Assembly: GCA_023488455.1 (NCBI GenBank)
Contig: JAMDDV010000014.1
Coordinates: 1-64,000, forward strand
Source of the DNA: Actinomycetota bacterium
Lineage (GTDB): Bacteria > Actinomycetota > Humimicrobiia > Hakubellales > JAMDDV01
Direction of reading: 5' to 3'
Length of the DNA: 64,000 bases
Under the pieces are notes generated by a model. That model was given only the letters and a program-made list of their open reading frames with translations, did not search any database and was not told where the DNA came from. Numbering within the stretch: the first letter of the stretch is position 1; each line of letters starts with the position of its first letter. Made by a program: the position numbers and the translations under genes. Shown one piece after another: positions 30,811 through 40,364 of the stretch.

Positions 30811-31773
30811 TTAATTATCAAACCTGTTTGTTTTTAGGTGATGTTTTTTTAAAAAATTCTTTAATTCCTTCAGGCCAGGTGAAGCTGTAGTTCCGCCTAT
30901 CTTGGTAGTAGAAATTGCTCCACAAGCATTGGCTATCTCCAGACACTTTCTGGCACCAAATCCATTTAGAAAGCCGTAAATAAATCCTGCATTGAAATTA
31001 TCTCCAGCGCCAGTGGTATCAATAGACTTAACTTTAAAAGCTCCAACCGAGATTAAACCATCTTTTGAATAAGATACTGCACCTTCTTCGCCGAGTTTAA
31101 CCACAACATTTTCACAATAATTTCCAAGAAATTTTACTGCCTCCTCAACACCTGTTTTTTTCTGAATACGTAGCGCTTCGATGTTATTTGGTAAAAAAAT
31201 ATCAACATTAGGCAGAACCTTTTTTAAATTCATCTCCCACATATTATCGGGATCAAATCCTGTATCCAGTGATGTGGTTAGACCACATTTTTTTGCGATT
31301 TCGAAAATATAAGGTATATCCTTTTTCAAACCTTTTAACAAAAAATAGGATGAAATATGCAGATGTTTAAAATTCAGAAAATAAGAGATATCAATATCAT
31401 TGATGTTTAGCTGGCTAATACTTCCCAAAAATGTCACAAAACTTCTATCCTCAGGCGTAGATAGTGATACCGTTATCCCGGTCCGAATCTCCCTATCAAC
31501 AATTATCTTACCTGTACCAACACCATTTTCTTCCAACCCTTTAATAGTAAAATCGCCAAAAAAATCAGCACCAACCCTACTGGCCATCTCAACTTTTATA
31601 CCTAACCTTGAGAGAGCAACTGCAAAAATTGCTGAAGAAGAACCAAGAGTTAAATTCAGATCTTTTGCAAGAGTTTCCTCTCCTGGTGCAGGAAATTTCC
31701 GAAGACCAGATAATATAAGATCGGGGTTAAGTTCACCAATTACATGCACTTTGGCATTTTCCATTAAACTCAT
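30811..31773 (-). CDS. PfkB-family carbohydrate kinase
   Basis: 320 residues of the ribokinase fold. Visible: the sugar-binding start VIGELNPDLIL, a glycine-rich loop LTLGSSSAIFA, and the ATP/anion-hole motif DTTGAGDNF (252-260) with catalytic Asp258. It should phosphorylate a ketose, ketose phosphate or sugar derivative; members include tagatose-6-phosphate kinase and fructoselysine kinase. The ATG at 31773 overlaps the MttB-family stop (ATGA); an ATG at 31764 behind GGATGAG is an equally good choice. The tight overlap ties the kinase to the methyltransferase homologue in expression. Confidence 0.85.
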   Translation of the reverse strand: MSLMENAKVHVIGELNPDLILSGLRKFPAPGEETLAKDLNLTLGSSSAIFAVALSRLGIKVEMASRVGADFFGDFTIKGLEENGVGTGKIIVDREIRTGITVSLSTPEDRSFVTFLGSISQLNINDIDISYFLNFKHLHISSYFLLKGLKKDIPYIFEIAKKCGLTTSLDTGFDPDNMWEMNLKKVLPNVDIFLPNNIEALRIQKKTGVEEAVKFLGNYCENVVVKLGEEGAVSYSKDGLISVGAFKVKSIDTTGAGDNFNAGFIYGFLNGFGARKCLEIANACGAISTTKIGGTTASPGLKELKNFLKKHHLKTNRFDN

Positions 31774-33188
31774 CCACATAGGTCTCTCATGGCTCGCTCA
31801 TATATCCTATCAAGCTGTCTTTTGATTTGGCTATCTACCTCATGTGAATGGTTTTTGATTCTTTCGAGTGCTATTTCTTTAGCAATCTTCGTAATTTTCT
31901 TTCCCCCATCTTCTTGCCACTGTCTCAATGTCGAATGCAGAAAAAGATTGGGGTCCCAGTATTTTCTAAAATCTTGATATGTAGAATCATGAGATAGAAA
32001 AGTGCTTGAATGGCCTACCTCCTGGATGATTTTTAATACAGATAAATCATCATCAAACTCATCCCCTTTAACTACCCTCTGACAATATTGAACAATCTCA
32101 TAATCAATAACAAGTTGTTCTGCGCTATAAATTTCATCTACTGACAATAAACCACCATTTGTAAATACATATGCACCTGCAAGTGCAGCTGCCAATGTAT
32201 GTGCAGATTTTTCTGCTGCAGCGTGGGCGTCAGGTAACTTCGATGTTGTCAATAATGATTTCGCCACTACTGGAATACCAAAATAGTTATTTAATTGAAC
32301 CTGGTAAAGTGTAGCCAGAAGATCCTCAGGTGATCCGTAAACAAAAGCACCGTACTTCATATCGAAGGGATATGACCTTATACTATCAATAACTGCGCAT
32401 TTTAACCTTCCTTTTAAAGGCTTAGTTTCGTTTATCAGACAGACTAAGGTTAGGGCTGAAAAAAGCTCACCAATACTTTGTATATATGAATCAATCATAT
32501 TAATTGGAGAAGTAGTCCCAGCTACTGGCATGGTTGCAACCCACATATCCACAGGCTCATTTCTGAATTCAAATAATAGCTCCAAATTTTCTTGTGTTGC
32601 TAGGAATGGACTAATTACCCACAACCCCAGACTGAATGGTTTATTTACTACTTCTGACATCTCTTTTATATACCTTGCTTTCTTAGGAGTGCTCATTGGG
32701 TTTGCATCAAATATACCACCTGGCCTCATGCTACTATATTCGTAAGAGATTTTGTAAAGAATGATTTCCTGCAATTCCTGTGGGATATCTTGTGGTTTTA
32801 CGGGTGCGGAACCGTAAATTCCATACGAGTCGCATAGCTTTGTGTAATCAACAAGATCCTGCAAATTAGCAGGTCTGATATTCTCATCTTTTAAATCTAT
32901 AACGTTTAATTCATAAGCGCCTGAGACCATACCAAACTTGTTAGGACCCAAATCTCGTGGCCAATCTGAATAATCCTGGCTTTTTAGTGCTCTTGAAACA
33001 AGTTCTTGGCTAAAATAGGCAATATCATCCTTAAGTTTAACTCCATCTATCTCACTAATCATATTTCTAATTCCGGAATGAGGAACTCTTAACCCAAATT
33101 TTTCAATTAGGGAAAGTGCCCCTTCCCACATTTTTTCTATATCCTTTGTTGAAAGCCCACCTTGGAGGCTAAACTTTATCTTTTCCAA
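31770..33188 (-). CDS. MttB-family methyltransferase homologue (island copy 2)
   Basis: 472 residues, related to trimethylamine:corrinoid methyltransferase MttB and its non-pyrrolysine relatives (MtgB, MtcB), but of a divergent subgroup. The frame is continuous, so no amber-encoded pyrrolysine is needed. It is clearly paralogous to the island copy at 38.9-40.3 kb; shared blocks include MWVATMP, a DSIR..FDM segment and SVDEIYS.E.LV.DYEIVQ. Presumably it moves a methyl group from a quaternary amine or methylated sugar to a corrinoid protein. The TTG at 33188 was chosen because GGGAGG lies 6 bases upstream; the frame extends to 33209 over the preceding stop. Confidence 0.72.
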   Translation of the reverse strand: MEKIKFSLQGGLSTKDIEKMWEGALSLIEKFGLRVPHSGIRNMISEIDGVKLKDDIAYFSQELVSRALKSQDYSDWPRDLGPNKFGMVSGAYELNVIDLKDENIRPANLQDLVDYTKLCDSYGIYGSAPVKPQDIPQELQEIILYKISYEYSSMRPGGIFDANPMSTPKKARYIKEMSEVVNKPFSLGLWVISPFLATQENLELLFEFRNEPVDMWVATMPVAGTTSPINMIDSYIQSIGELFSALTLVCLINETKPLKGRLKCAVIDSIRSYPFDMKYGAFVYGSPEDLLATLYQVQLNNYFGIPVVAKSLLTTSKLPDAHAAAEKSAHTLAAALAGAYVFTNGGLLSVDEIYSAEQLVIDYEIVQYCQRVVKGDEFDDDLSVLKIIQEVGHSSTFLSHDSTYQDFRKYWDPNLFLHSTLRQWQEDGGKKITKIAKEIALERIKNHSHEVDSQIKRQLDRIYERAMRDLCG

Positions 33189-33205
33189 TTTCTTCCTCCC
33201 ACTAA

Positions 33206-34258
33206 TCAAAAATTAATTGGATATCTACCAAATTTTTCGACTACTTTATAAAACCTTTGCAAATTTACGACTGCATTCTCTGAGGGCTGGACATTATGAG
33301 TTGAACCCAAAATTAACCCTCCCCCTGGTGCAATAGTCTTAAGCCTTAATAAGACCTCTCGTTCAACATCTTCGAGAGCTCCAAATGAGAGAGTGTGCTG
33401 TACATCAATCGTGCCCCAGATTGAAAGCTTATCTCCATATCTCTTTTTAATTTGAGCTGGATCCATGCAGTCTGGTTGGACTGGATTTAATATGTCAACA
33501 CCGATTTCAACAAGATCATCGATCAATGGCAGTATATAACCATCACTATGGAAAGCAACTTTTACTCCTGGCCTTCTCTTTTTAAATTTACTAATTAACT
33601 CAGCCCATCTTGGGTATAAAAACTCCTTCCACAAATCTGGCGATATTAAAAGACCGGTTTGCATACCAACATCGTCACCAGCATAGAGAATATCTACTCC
33701 TGCATCCAGAATTTTAAATCCAAGATTTAAGTTATATTTCATTATCAAATCCATTAAATATTGGGCTGCCTCCTTATTTAACGTCATATCCATTAAGAAA
33801 TTTTCCATTCCGCGCAAGTACCATGAGTTCTCAAATATTGAAATACTGCCACCAATGATTGCGAAATCTTTACCATATTTTTTGCAGACCGTTTTTAGTT
33901 CACTATAAAAAGGCTCCTCTTTAATATTAGGTAACCTGTAATCATATACATCTTCTATTTGCTTAATTGGAGGTTCATCCATCTCCATATAGCAACCGTA
34001 TTGGTGACTTATCTTCCTCCATCTAATTCCCCATCTGTCAATATATGAGTCCTTTGAAAAATCCATGTAAAACCCATTAAAAATTCCAAGCTCAACAAGC
34101 ATGCAATCATGTCCAAGCACAATATCAAGCTCAAATGCTTTTTCTTTATATATATTTGAAAGAGTACCCGATACTTCTGGCGTAAAAGTATTATATATGG
34201 GTACTCTATCTGGTTCTTTATGATCTAAAGAGATTAAAACCCTTTCTTTGCTATTCAT
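33206..34258 (-). CDS. UroD-family protein, HSDG type (copy c)
   Basis: 350 residues of the UroD fold. The position that holds HxC in zinc methyltransferases reads His237-Ser-Asp239-Gly, and no cysteine replaces the third ligand (STHNVQPSEN). The start KEPDRVPIYN and the end KFGRYPINF are typical of UroD-family proteins found in carbohydrate clusters. The function is unproven; a different metal site or methyl acceptor is possible. It lies between the transporter and MttB copy 2 genes, with the stop 17 bases from the latter's start. Confidence 0.72.
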   Translation of the reverse strand: MNSKERVLISLDHKEPDRVPIYNTFTPEVSGTLSNIYKEKAFELDIVLGHDCMLVELGIFNGFYMDFSKDSYIDRWGIRWRKISHQYGCYMEMDEPPIKQIEDVYDYRLPNIKEEPFYSELKTVCKKYGKDFAIIGGSISIFENSWYLRGMENFLMDMTLNKEAAQYLMDLIMKYNLNLGFKILDAGVDILYAGDDVGMQTGLLISPDLWKEFLYPRWAELISKFKKRRPGVKVAFHSDGYILPLIDDLVEIGVDILNPVQPDCMDPAQIKKRYGDKLSIWGTIDVQHTLSFGALEDVEREVLLRLKTIAPGGGLILGSTHNVQPSENAVVNLQRFYKVVEKFGRYPINF

Positions 34259-34282
34259 TTATTATTCATTTATATAATTTAA

Positions 34283-35185
34283 TTACTCACCCTTCAGTGA
34301 GCCAGCAACTAACCCCCTGATAAAAAACCTCTGCCCAAAAAGATATAGAAGTAACATTGGTAATGTGGCAGTGAATAATCCAGCCATCAAAACAGGTTGA
34401 TCTATCTTATATCTACCTCTAAAAACTGAGAGACCAACCATCAATGTCCTGAGCTCAGCTCGCTGAAGGAAGATAAGTGCTATTAATAATTCGTTCCAAA
34501 CCCAGAGCGCGTTTACGATTATGAGAGTAATAAGGGCCGGGGCACTAATCGGAAGTACAATTTTTGTAAATGCTTTAAATCTCGAACAACCATCTATCAT
34601 CGCTGACTCAACAATCGATTCTGGGATTGTTATGAAGAAATTTCTAAGAAGATATATCGAAAATGGTAGTAACAGTCCGGTATAAATTACGATAGCCCCA
34701 AAGTAAGTATTTACGAGCTTCATCTTTACCATTACCACAAATAGTGGGATTACCATTACAATTGGGGGTATCACCATCAATGAAATCACAAAATTAAATA
34801 TCTTTTCTTTCCCTATAAACCTTATCCTGCTGAATGCATACGCTGCAATTGCAGCGATCATTGTGCTTATTATTACTGAACCAACAGTCATTATTACTGA
34901 ATTCATAAACCAGATTAAAAAAGTCTTTCCCTCGAAGGCAGCCGTAAAGTTAGTCAAAATGAATTCTTTCGGAAGACCAATTTTATTTGTGACATAATCC
35001 ATCTTTGTCTTAAAGGAGGTCATTATCATGAAATAGATTGGATAGATTGTAATCAATACTGCGATTATCATTATCGAGTGTTTAAGCAAACTGGCAAAAA
35101 AATTCTTTACTCTAAGTATCAAATTTTCCTCTGATATATACTTATGTTTCGCGCCATTAAAATCTGTTTTATTCATATTCTGCAT
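34283..35185 (-). CDS. Sugar ABC transporter permease (MalG type)
   Basis: 300 residues, six predicted membrane segments, cytoplasmic N-terminal extension of about 35 residues. The ATPase-docking EAA loop reads ESAMIDGCSRFKAFTKIVLPIS. Forms a heterodimeric channel with the permease encoded just upstream, overlapping it by 17 bases. The start is uncertain among ATG 35185, ATG 35176 and a longer frame to 35239. CUT1 family (oligosaccharides or sugar derivatives). Confidence 0.9.
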   Translation of the reverse strand: MQNMNKTDFNGAKHKYISEENLILRVKNFFASLLKHSIMIIAVLITIYPIYFMIMTSFKTKMDYVTNKIGLPKEFILTNFTAAFEGKTFLIWFMNSVIMTVGSVIISTMIAAIAAYAFSRIRFIGKEKIFNFVISLMVIPPIVMVIPLFVVMVKMKLVNTYFGAIVIYTGLLLPFSIYLLRNFFITIPESIVESAMIDGCSRFKAFTKIVLPISAPALITLIIVNALWVWNELLIALIFLQRAELRTLMVGLSVFRGRYKIDQPVLMAGLFTATLPMLLLYLFGQRFFIRGLVAGSLKGE

Positions 35186-36059
35186 ATAATCTTTTTCTGA
35201 AATTATATGAAAGGAATGCAAGTATTGCTGTAATGGCAAATAATACTATTGCTACAGCAGCAGATATACCAATGTCATTTTGCCTGAATGCCTGAGTATA
35301 AATATAAAGTTCCGATATATAAGAGCTATATCCTGGGCCACCATTGGTCATTACATAGACATAATTGAATACCCAGCTAAGCATCGTTATTAAGCTTATA
35401 AAAATATAAAATTCAATAACCGTACTAAGTTGAGGTATAGTTATATACCAAAGTCTCTGAACCCATCCAGCACCATCGATTTTAGCAGCATCATACAACT
35501 CTTCAGAAACTGTCATTAATCTTGCCAAAAAAAGTACAACGCCAAACCCAAGCTCCCTCCAGATAATAACAAGCATTATTGTCGGTAGTGCCAGATGAGT
35601 CTTACCAAGCCAATCAAATACTAAAAAATCTAATTTTAATACTCTTAAAATGGTATTCAGTACACCGTTAAACTGAAAAAAGAAAGAAAAAAATATCCCA
35701 ACCACAGTAATAGAAAGAATGTAAGGCATAAACAAAAAAGTTCTATATACCTTCCATCCTTTTATTTTCTCATAAAGAAGAACCGAAAATATCAGTGAAA
35801 TAGCTACAAGCACAGGTACGATTAAAAACAGCAGTAAGTTATTTTTTAATGAAATAAAAAATACTTTATCATTTACCATACTAATATAATTTTTGAGGCC
35901 CACAAATGGTGCACCTTTTATGCTCAAATCTATAAAGCTAAACCTTAGATTTTGAAATATGGGGTAAAAATAGACCCAGATGATGAAAATTACAGCAGGT
36001 AATACATAAATATAGCCAAATATATTATCAATTTGTCTTGTGGTAACTTTTATTTTCAT
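35169..36059 (-). CDS. Sugar ABC transporter permease (MalF type)
   Basis: 296 residues with six membrane segments. The EAA loop reads YDAAKIDGAGWVQRLWYITIPQ. Pairs with the MalG-type permease and the binding protein gene located 89 bases upstream, from which it is separated by a terminator-like hairpin. No ABC ATPase gene accompanies them in this window. Confidence 0.92.
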   Translation of the reverse strand: MKIKVTTRQIDNIFGYIYVLPAVIFIIWVYFYPIFQNLRFSFIDLSIKGAPFVGLKNYISMVNDKVFFISLKNNLLLFLIVPVLVAISLIFSVLLYEKIKGWKVYRTFLFMPYILSITVVGIFFSFFFQFNGVLNTILRVLKLDFLVFDWLGKTHLALPTIMLVIIWRELGFGVVLFLARLMTVSEELYDAAKIDGAGWVQRLWYITIPQLSTVIEFYIFISLITMLSWVFNYVYVMTNGGPGYSSYISELYIYTQAFRQNDIGISAAVAIVLFAITAILAFLSYNFRKRLYAEYE

Positions 36060-36099
36060 CCAATACCCTAGATAATAAAACTATTCCAAAATATTATAA

Positions 36100-36140
36100 A
36101 AAATAAAAAAAGGGGGTCTGGAAAGTACCAGTTACCCCCC
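36100..36140 (-). terminator. Internal (attenuating) terminator after the binding-protein gene
   Basis: Read leftward, GGGGGT-AA-CTGG pairs with CCAG-ACCCCC around a 6-base loop, followed by TTTTTTTATTTTTT. It lies directly after the binding-protein stop and before the permease genes. Partial readthrough would give more binding protein than permease, a common arrangement in sugar ABC operons. Confidence 0.82.
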
Positions 36141-36148
36141 ATTCAAAA

Positions 36149-37552
36149 TTAAACTCCTGGAAGTGGATTTTCGACCCAGATCTTAAAATTCTCCATTGCT
36201 TCAGGATTTTCTTTCCTCCACTTCTCCGCAGTTTCCTCGTACCTCATTGCAGCTTCTCCTGCGTCAATATCACCAGTTATTAGCAGTTGACTAATTGAAT
36301 AAAGCGCTTCTTCAAATGCTCCTGGATAGTTGTAATTATAAGTCATAGCAGATTTTTCCATAATCCATTGTAAGATGAGCTTATCCTGTTGAGTCTTTAC
36401 AACAGAAGGAGCCAGTAAATCTGAAGCTGGGAAAGCACCTGTTTGTTCCTTCATAGCAGCAATTCTTTCTGGTGAATACATAAATTTAAGGAACTCTGCA
36501 GCTTCTTTCTTATGTTTTGCTAGTGCTGGGATGGCTAGGTCAACACCAGGTATTGGCAAATGTCCTTTTAGCTTACCCTGCCCTGGAGAAGGTGGTATCA
36601 TGACCCCAATTACATCCTCGCCCATCTCCCTGACATACCAGGATATAACAGGCTGCACACCAAGAACAAAACCTACTTTACCCTCAAGGAATAGATCATT
36701 GCCCTCTGCAAGAGTTAGGGACGCAGCATCATCATTGAAAAGACCTTTATCCCTTATTTCCTGAATATCTTTCCACCATGCAGCATGTTTCGGATCTGTA
36801 AGCTTTTCTTCTCCAATTACAGCTTTATGCTCATCCGTAGCAGAATCATAATATTGGTATTGGATCAACGATGGAAACCAAGCTCCATAATATCCATCTT
36901 TTATGCCAACAGCCCAGGGTATATATCCTGCTGCCTTTATTTTCTCTAAAGCTGCAACAAAATCAGCCCATTCTGTCGGTGGGTTGTCAGGATCAAGACC
37001 AGAATCCTTCCATACTTTCTTATTTATCGCTGCAAGCCAAGGGTCAAGATAGTGTGGAATTAGCCACTGCTTTCCGTTCCAGTATCCTTCTGCTCTTGTC
37101 GCGGGATAAATATGTGAAAGTTCTTCTTCGGACCAGTAATCGCTGATTGGTGTAATGTTTCCAGCCCATGCTTCCTCAAGACCAAGCACTCCTCCCCATA
37201 GCACGTGGATATCCGGAGTTTCTCCTGCAGCAACTGCAGCCTTAAACCCTGGGTACATTGCATCAATGTGAATTAATGTTTCTTCAAACTTTATGTTAGG
37301 ATTTTGCTTAGTAAAAAGTTCCCCTGTTTCCTGTAAAAATTTCTGCATGCCAGGAGCTTCATCCTCACCCCACCACCACATGCGTAGTGTTATTTTTTCC
37401 TCAGCAGCTTCTGCTTCTTTAACTGACTCCGTTGCCTCCATTTCTTCTGCTGGCTTAGTCTCTGGGGCTACAACAGGTTTACAACCATTTATTATTGCTA
37501 TTGTTGAAAGTAGAACAATTACCATAATAAAACACGTGATCTTCTTATGCAT
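36149..37552 (-). CDS. Sugar ABC transporter solute-binding lipoprotein
   Basis: 467 residues. A lipoprotein signal ends at Cys24 (AIINGC), followed by a Glu-rich linker and a family 1 solute-binding domain. Typical parts are ITLRMWWWGE, the hinge LIPHYLDPWLAAINKKVW and KEAAEFLKFMYSPE near the end. Several Trp/Tyr residues (WWW, WNGKQW, GYYGAWFP) could stack on sugar rings or form an aromatic cage. The ATG at 37552 follows AAAGGAGGGAG; the frame open to 37576 begins inside that site. Captures the unknown island substrate outside the membrane. Confidence 0.92.
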   Translation of the reverse strand: MHKKITCFIMVIVLLSTIAIINGCKPVVAPETKPAEEMEATESVKEAEAAEEKITLRMWWWGEDEAPGMQKFLQETGELFTKQNPNIKFEETLIHIDAMYPGFKAAVAAGETPDIHVLWGGVLGLEEAWAGNITPISDYWSEEELSHIYPATRAEGYWNGKQWLIPHYLDPWLAAINKKVWKDSGLDPDNPPTEWADFVAALEKIKAAGYIPWAVGIKDGYYGAWFPSLIQYQYYDSATDEHKAVIGEEKLTDPKHAAWWKDIQEIRDKGLFNDDAASLTLAEGNDLFLEGKVGFVLGVQPVISWYVREMGEDVIGVMIPPSPGQGKLKGHLPIPGVDLAIPALAKHKKEAAEFLKFMYSPERIAAMKEQTGAFPASDLLAPSVVKTQQDKLILQWIMEKSAMTYNYNYPGAFEEALYSISQLLITGDIDAGEAAMRYEETAEKWRKENPEAMENFKIWVENPLPGV

Positions 37553-37666
37553 ATCACTCCCTCCTTTCCTTAACAAAATTCAATAAATATCAAACATTCA
37601 CCCCCTCTCTTGAAATAATCTTTGGTCAAAGTTTAAATAATTTATCAATACTTCTTTTGCTTTAAA

Positions 37667-38800
37667 TTAAGGGAAAACAAGATATCGTTCAAATTTAGTT
37701 AAAACTTCATTTCCATCTTCTGTAACCAAAACAATGTCTTCTGTTCGAACACCGCCAACATTAGGCAGATATACACCAGGCTCTACCGAAAAAACCATTC
37801 CTGGTTTCAGCACCAGATAATTATGCTGCTCAATAAATGGATCTTCATGTAAACTCAACCCAATACCATGACCCGTATAATGATTAAAATATTGTCCATA
37901 ACCTCCTTCTTCTATTATGCCTCTAGCTATCTTATCTATATCTTCTGCGATTACTCCTGGACGAACTGCCTTCAAAGCTGCCATTTGTGCTTTATTTACT
38001 AAATCATAAATTCTTTTTAACTTGTTATTAGCTTTACCTATAAGCACTGTTCGACTTTCATCTCCAGCATAATAACCATATATAATACCCATATCAAACA
38101 TAGCCATATCATTTTCCTTAAGGCGATTTTTGGAGGCAGGGGTCATACAAACGTAGGTATTCTCGCCGAATGACACTTGTGGTGTAAATGCGATTTCATC
38201 TGCTCCACCTATGAGCATAGCATTTATAGCACTAGCGAGCACCTCGAGCTCTGTCCTACCTGGCTGGAGGTTTTCCACAGCAGTTCCAATACCTAAATCC
38301 ATAAGACGTGCAGCATCTCTTAACAATGTTATTTCTGAAGGACTCTTTATTAATCTAAACTCTTCTATCATTTCTGTAACAGATATAATGTGCTTAGGGT
38401 GTAAAGTCTCTGTCAGCTTTTGGTATAAGTTGTAGGGCATGTAGGACTCTCCAACCAGTCCTAATTCATCTTGTTTTATACTATAACTCTGTATAATTTT
38501 GGCTGCCGCATCGCTTAAATTAGATGTGGAAATCACATCGTCTGCTACACTCGTAAGTTTAGCTCGATTTACATCCCATTCTATATTCATTATCAAATGC
38601 ATCTGTCCTTCTATTAATAGAATAAGCAAAGCCTGCCCATATGGATCAAACATGTAATAATTAGACAAGTAGAGAACATTTGAATACATATTTCTATTTC
38701 CTGAAGCGTAAATTATCAGTGCTTTTAGACCGGCTTCTTCCATTTTTGCTTTGACTTTTTCAACTCTTTGTTTTATCTCTTCTTTGCTAATACTATTCAT
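37667..38800 (-). CDS. M24 family metallopeptidase (Xaa-Pro aminopeptidase/creatinase fold)
   Basis: 377 residues. N-terminal creatinase-like domain (about 1-135) and a pita-bread domain with all five metal ligands apparent: Asp in MFDMGI, Asp in YAGDESRT, His in HYTGHGIG, Glu in SVEPGVYLP and Glu in VRTEDIV. Retention of these ligands favours a metal-dependent peptidase or amidase over metal-free creatinase. Its role in a sugar and methyl-transfer operon is not obvious; hydrolysis of a C-N bond in the substrate is one possibility. It sits between MttB copy 1 and the transporter genes. Confidence 0.85.
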   Translation of the reverse strand: MNSISKEEIKQRVEKVKAKMEEAGLKALIIYASGNRNMYSNVLYLSNYYMFDPYGQALLILLIEGQMHLIMNIEWDVNRAKLTSVADDVISTSNLSDAAAKIIQSYSIKQDELGLVGESYMPYNLYQKLTETLHPKHIISVTEMIEEFRLIKSPSEITLLRDAARLMDLGIGTAVENLQPGRTELEVLASAINAMLIGGADEIAFTPQVSFGENTYVCMTPASKNRLKENDMAMFDMGIIYGYYAGDESRTVLIGKANNKLKRIYDLVNKAQMAALKAVRPGVIAEDIDKIARGIIEEGGYGQYFNHYTGHGIGLSLHEDPFIEQHNYLVLKPGMVFSVEPGVYLPNVGGVRTEDIVLVTEDGNEVLTKFERYLVFP

Positions 38801-38927
38801 CTTTTTAACCTCTTAGTTTTTTTCTCTTCCTTAATAAAATCTTTATAAAATTTAACCAATAGAAATATCTATTTCACCACCTCTTAAATAAATTTAGAAT
38901 GAAGATTCCAATAATTGCTCAATTGAT

Positions 38928-40337
38928 CTAGCTTCCAAATTCCTCAACTGCTTTTCTGAAAATTTTCTCAAGTTCTTTCTTTACATCTCTATCCATCTCA
39001 TAAGAATGCTCTTCTATTCGTTTCTTTGCTGCCTTTCTTAAGACATCTTTTAGCCTTGGGCTACCCAATTCCTTCCACTGCCCCAACATGGTTCTATCAA
39101 AAACATCCGGTATCCAGAATGCCTCTTTGTAATTATCAAGAGTACTATCGTGCGAAATAAAGGAGCCTCCGATTCCAACCTCTTTAATGATATCCAAAGA
39201 AAGATCTTTATCGCTAAACTCAAACCCTTCAACTATGTTCTTTACATGTTGCACAATTTCGTAATCAAGAACCAACTTTTCACCACTGTAAACCTCATCT
39301 ACTGAAAGAAAACCACCGCCGGTAAAAATTCTGGCGCCTGAGAGTGCTGCTGCAAGAGTATGCGATGCAAGCTCTACGCCAAGTTGAGCATCGGGAAATT
39401 TTGCTGAGGTCATAAGCGATTTGGCAACCAATGGTATTCCATACCTCTTGTTTAATTGAGCCTGGAAAATTGTGCCAATAATATCATCGGGTGTCCCATA
39501 CACAAAAGATGCATATCTCATATCAAAAGCATAAGCCCTGATAGAGTCAATTATCAGACAATGTGGGGTTTCATTACTTGTATTTATAAGACCTAACATA
39601 GTGAGACCAGCGAAGAGTTCAGCCATGCTCTGAACATAGGCACCCACCATGTAAACCGGGGCAGTGGCACCTGCAATCGGCATCGTTGCAACCCACATGG
39701 GAACTCCCTTATCCAAAAACCTGTAAATTATATCGAGCTCCCTGAAATCCGTTCTAAACGGGCTCTTTATCCAAAATCCAAGTGAAAAACGTTTGTCAGC
39801 AATCTTGGACATTTCGTAAACATACTCAGCAACCCTGACAGAAGATTTTTCATTAGCCTCAAATATACTATTTGAAATTCTTGGACCATTCTCCCAACAG
39901 AGTTTATACATTGTGACTTCTTGCAATTCTGTTGATTTAATATCCTGAGGTCTCACTGGTGAGGAGCCGTACATACCATATGAATCAGATAATTTCACCA
40001 TCTCAACGAGATCTTTTGTTGTCGAAGGCCTGATTTCCCCCGTTTCTAAATCTAGCACGTTCATCTCGTATGCGCCCTGATTTATCAAATAATCGGCATT
40101 TTTTACGTAATCTGGATATTGCATTTGCGAAATAGCCTTTTCAACAAGATCAGCAGAGAACATTACGTTTTCACCAGAAATATTAACCCCTGCAATTCCA
40201 GAAAGCTCCCTTAGAATTCCATCATGTTGAATATTAAGGCCGACATTTTCTACGACATCAAGCATCGCAGAGTGCATTTTTTCAATATCATCTGCAGTGA
40301 ACCCACCAGACAGCCAATATTTTCTGTTCTTATCCAT
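38928..40337 (-). CDS. MttB-family methyltransferase homologue (island copy 1)
   Basis: 469 residues, same divergent MttB subgroup as the copy at 31.8-33.2 kb, with matching segments over most of the length (for example SLGFWIKSPF, MWVATMPIAGAT, DSIRAYAFDM, ASHTLAAALSGA). No in-frame amber codon. An AGAGGGA precedes the ATG. Presumed corrinoid-dependent methyltransferase acting on a methylated substrate. Two such paralogues in one operon could act on different methylation states or positions of the substrate. Confidence 0.72.
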   Translation of the reverse strand: MDKNRKYWLSGGFTADDIEKMHSAMLDVVENVGLNIQHDGILRELSGIAGVNISGENVMFSADLVEKAISQMQYPDYVKNADYLINQGAYEMNVLDLETGEIRPSTTKDLVEMVKLSDSYGMYGSSPVRPQDIKSTELQEVTMYKLCWENGPRISNSIFEANEKSSVRVAEYVYEMSKIADKRFSLGFWIKSPFRTDFRELDIIYRFLDKGVPMWVATMPIAGATAPVYMVGAYVQSMAELFAGLTMLGLINTSNETPHCLIIDSIRAYAFDMRYASFVYGTPDDIIGTIFQAQLNKRYGIPLVAKSLMTSAKFPDAQLGVELASHTLAAALSGARIFTGGGFLSVDEVYSGEKLVLDYEIVQHVKNIVEGFEFSDKDLSLDIIKEVGIGGSFISHDSTLDNYKEAFWIPDVFDRTMLGQWKELGSPRLKDVLRKAAKKRIEEHSYEMDRDVKKELEKIFRKAVEEFGS

Positions 40338-40364
40338 CTTTTTCCCTCTTGATCAAAAATCTTT

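Noticed and set aside
37667..38800. Creatinase
   Set aside because: Creatinases lack the metal ligands; here all five are apparent.
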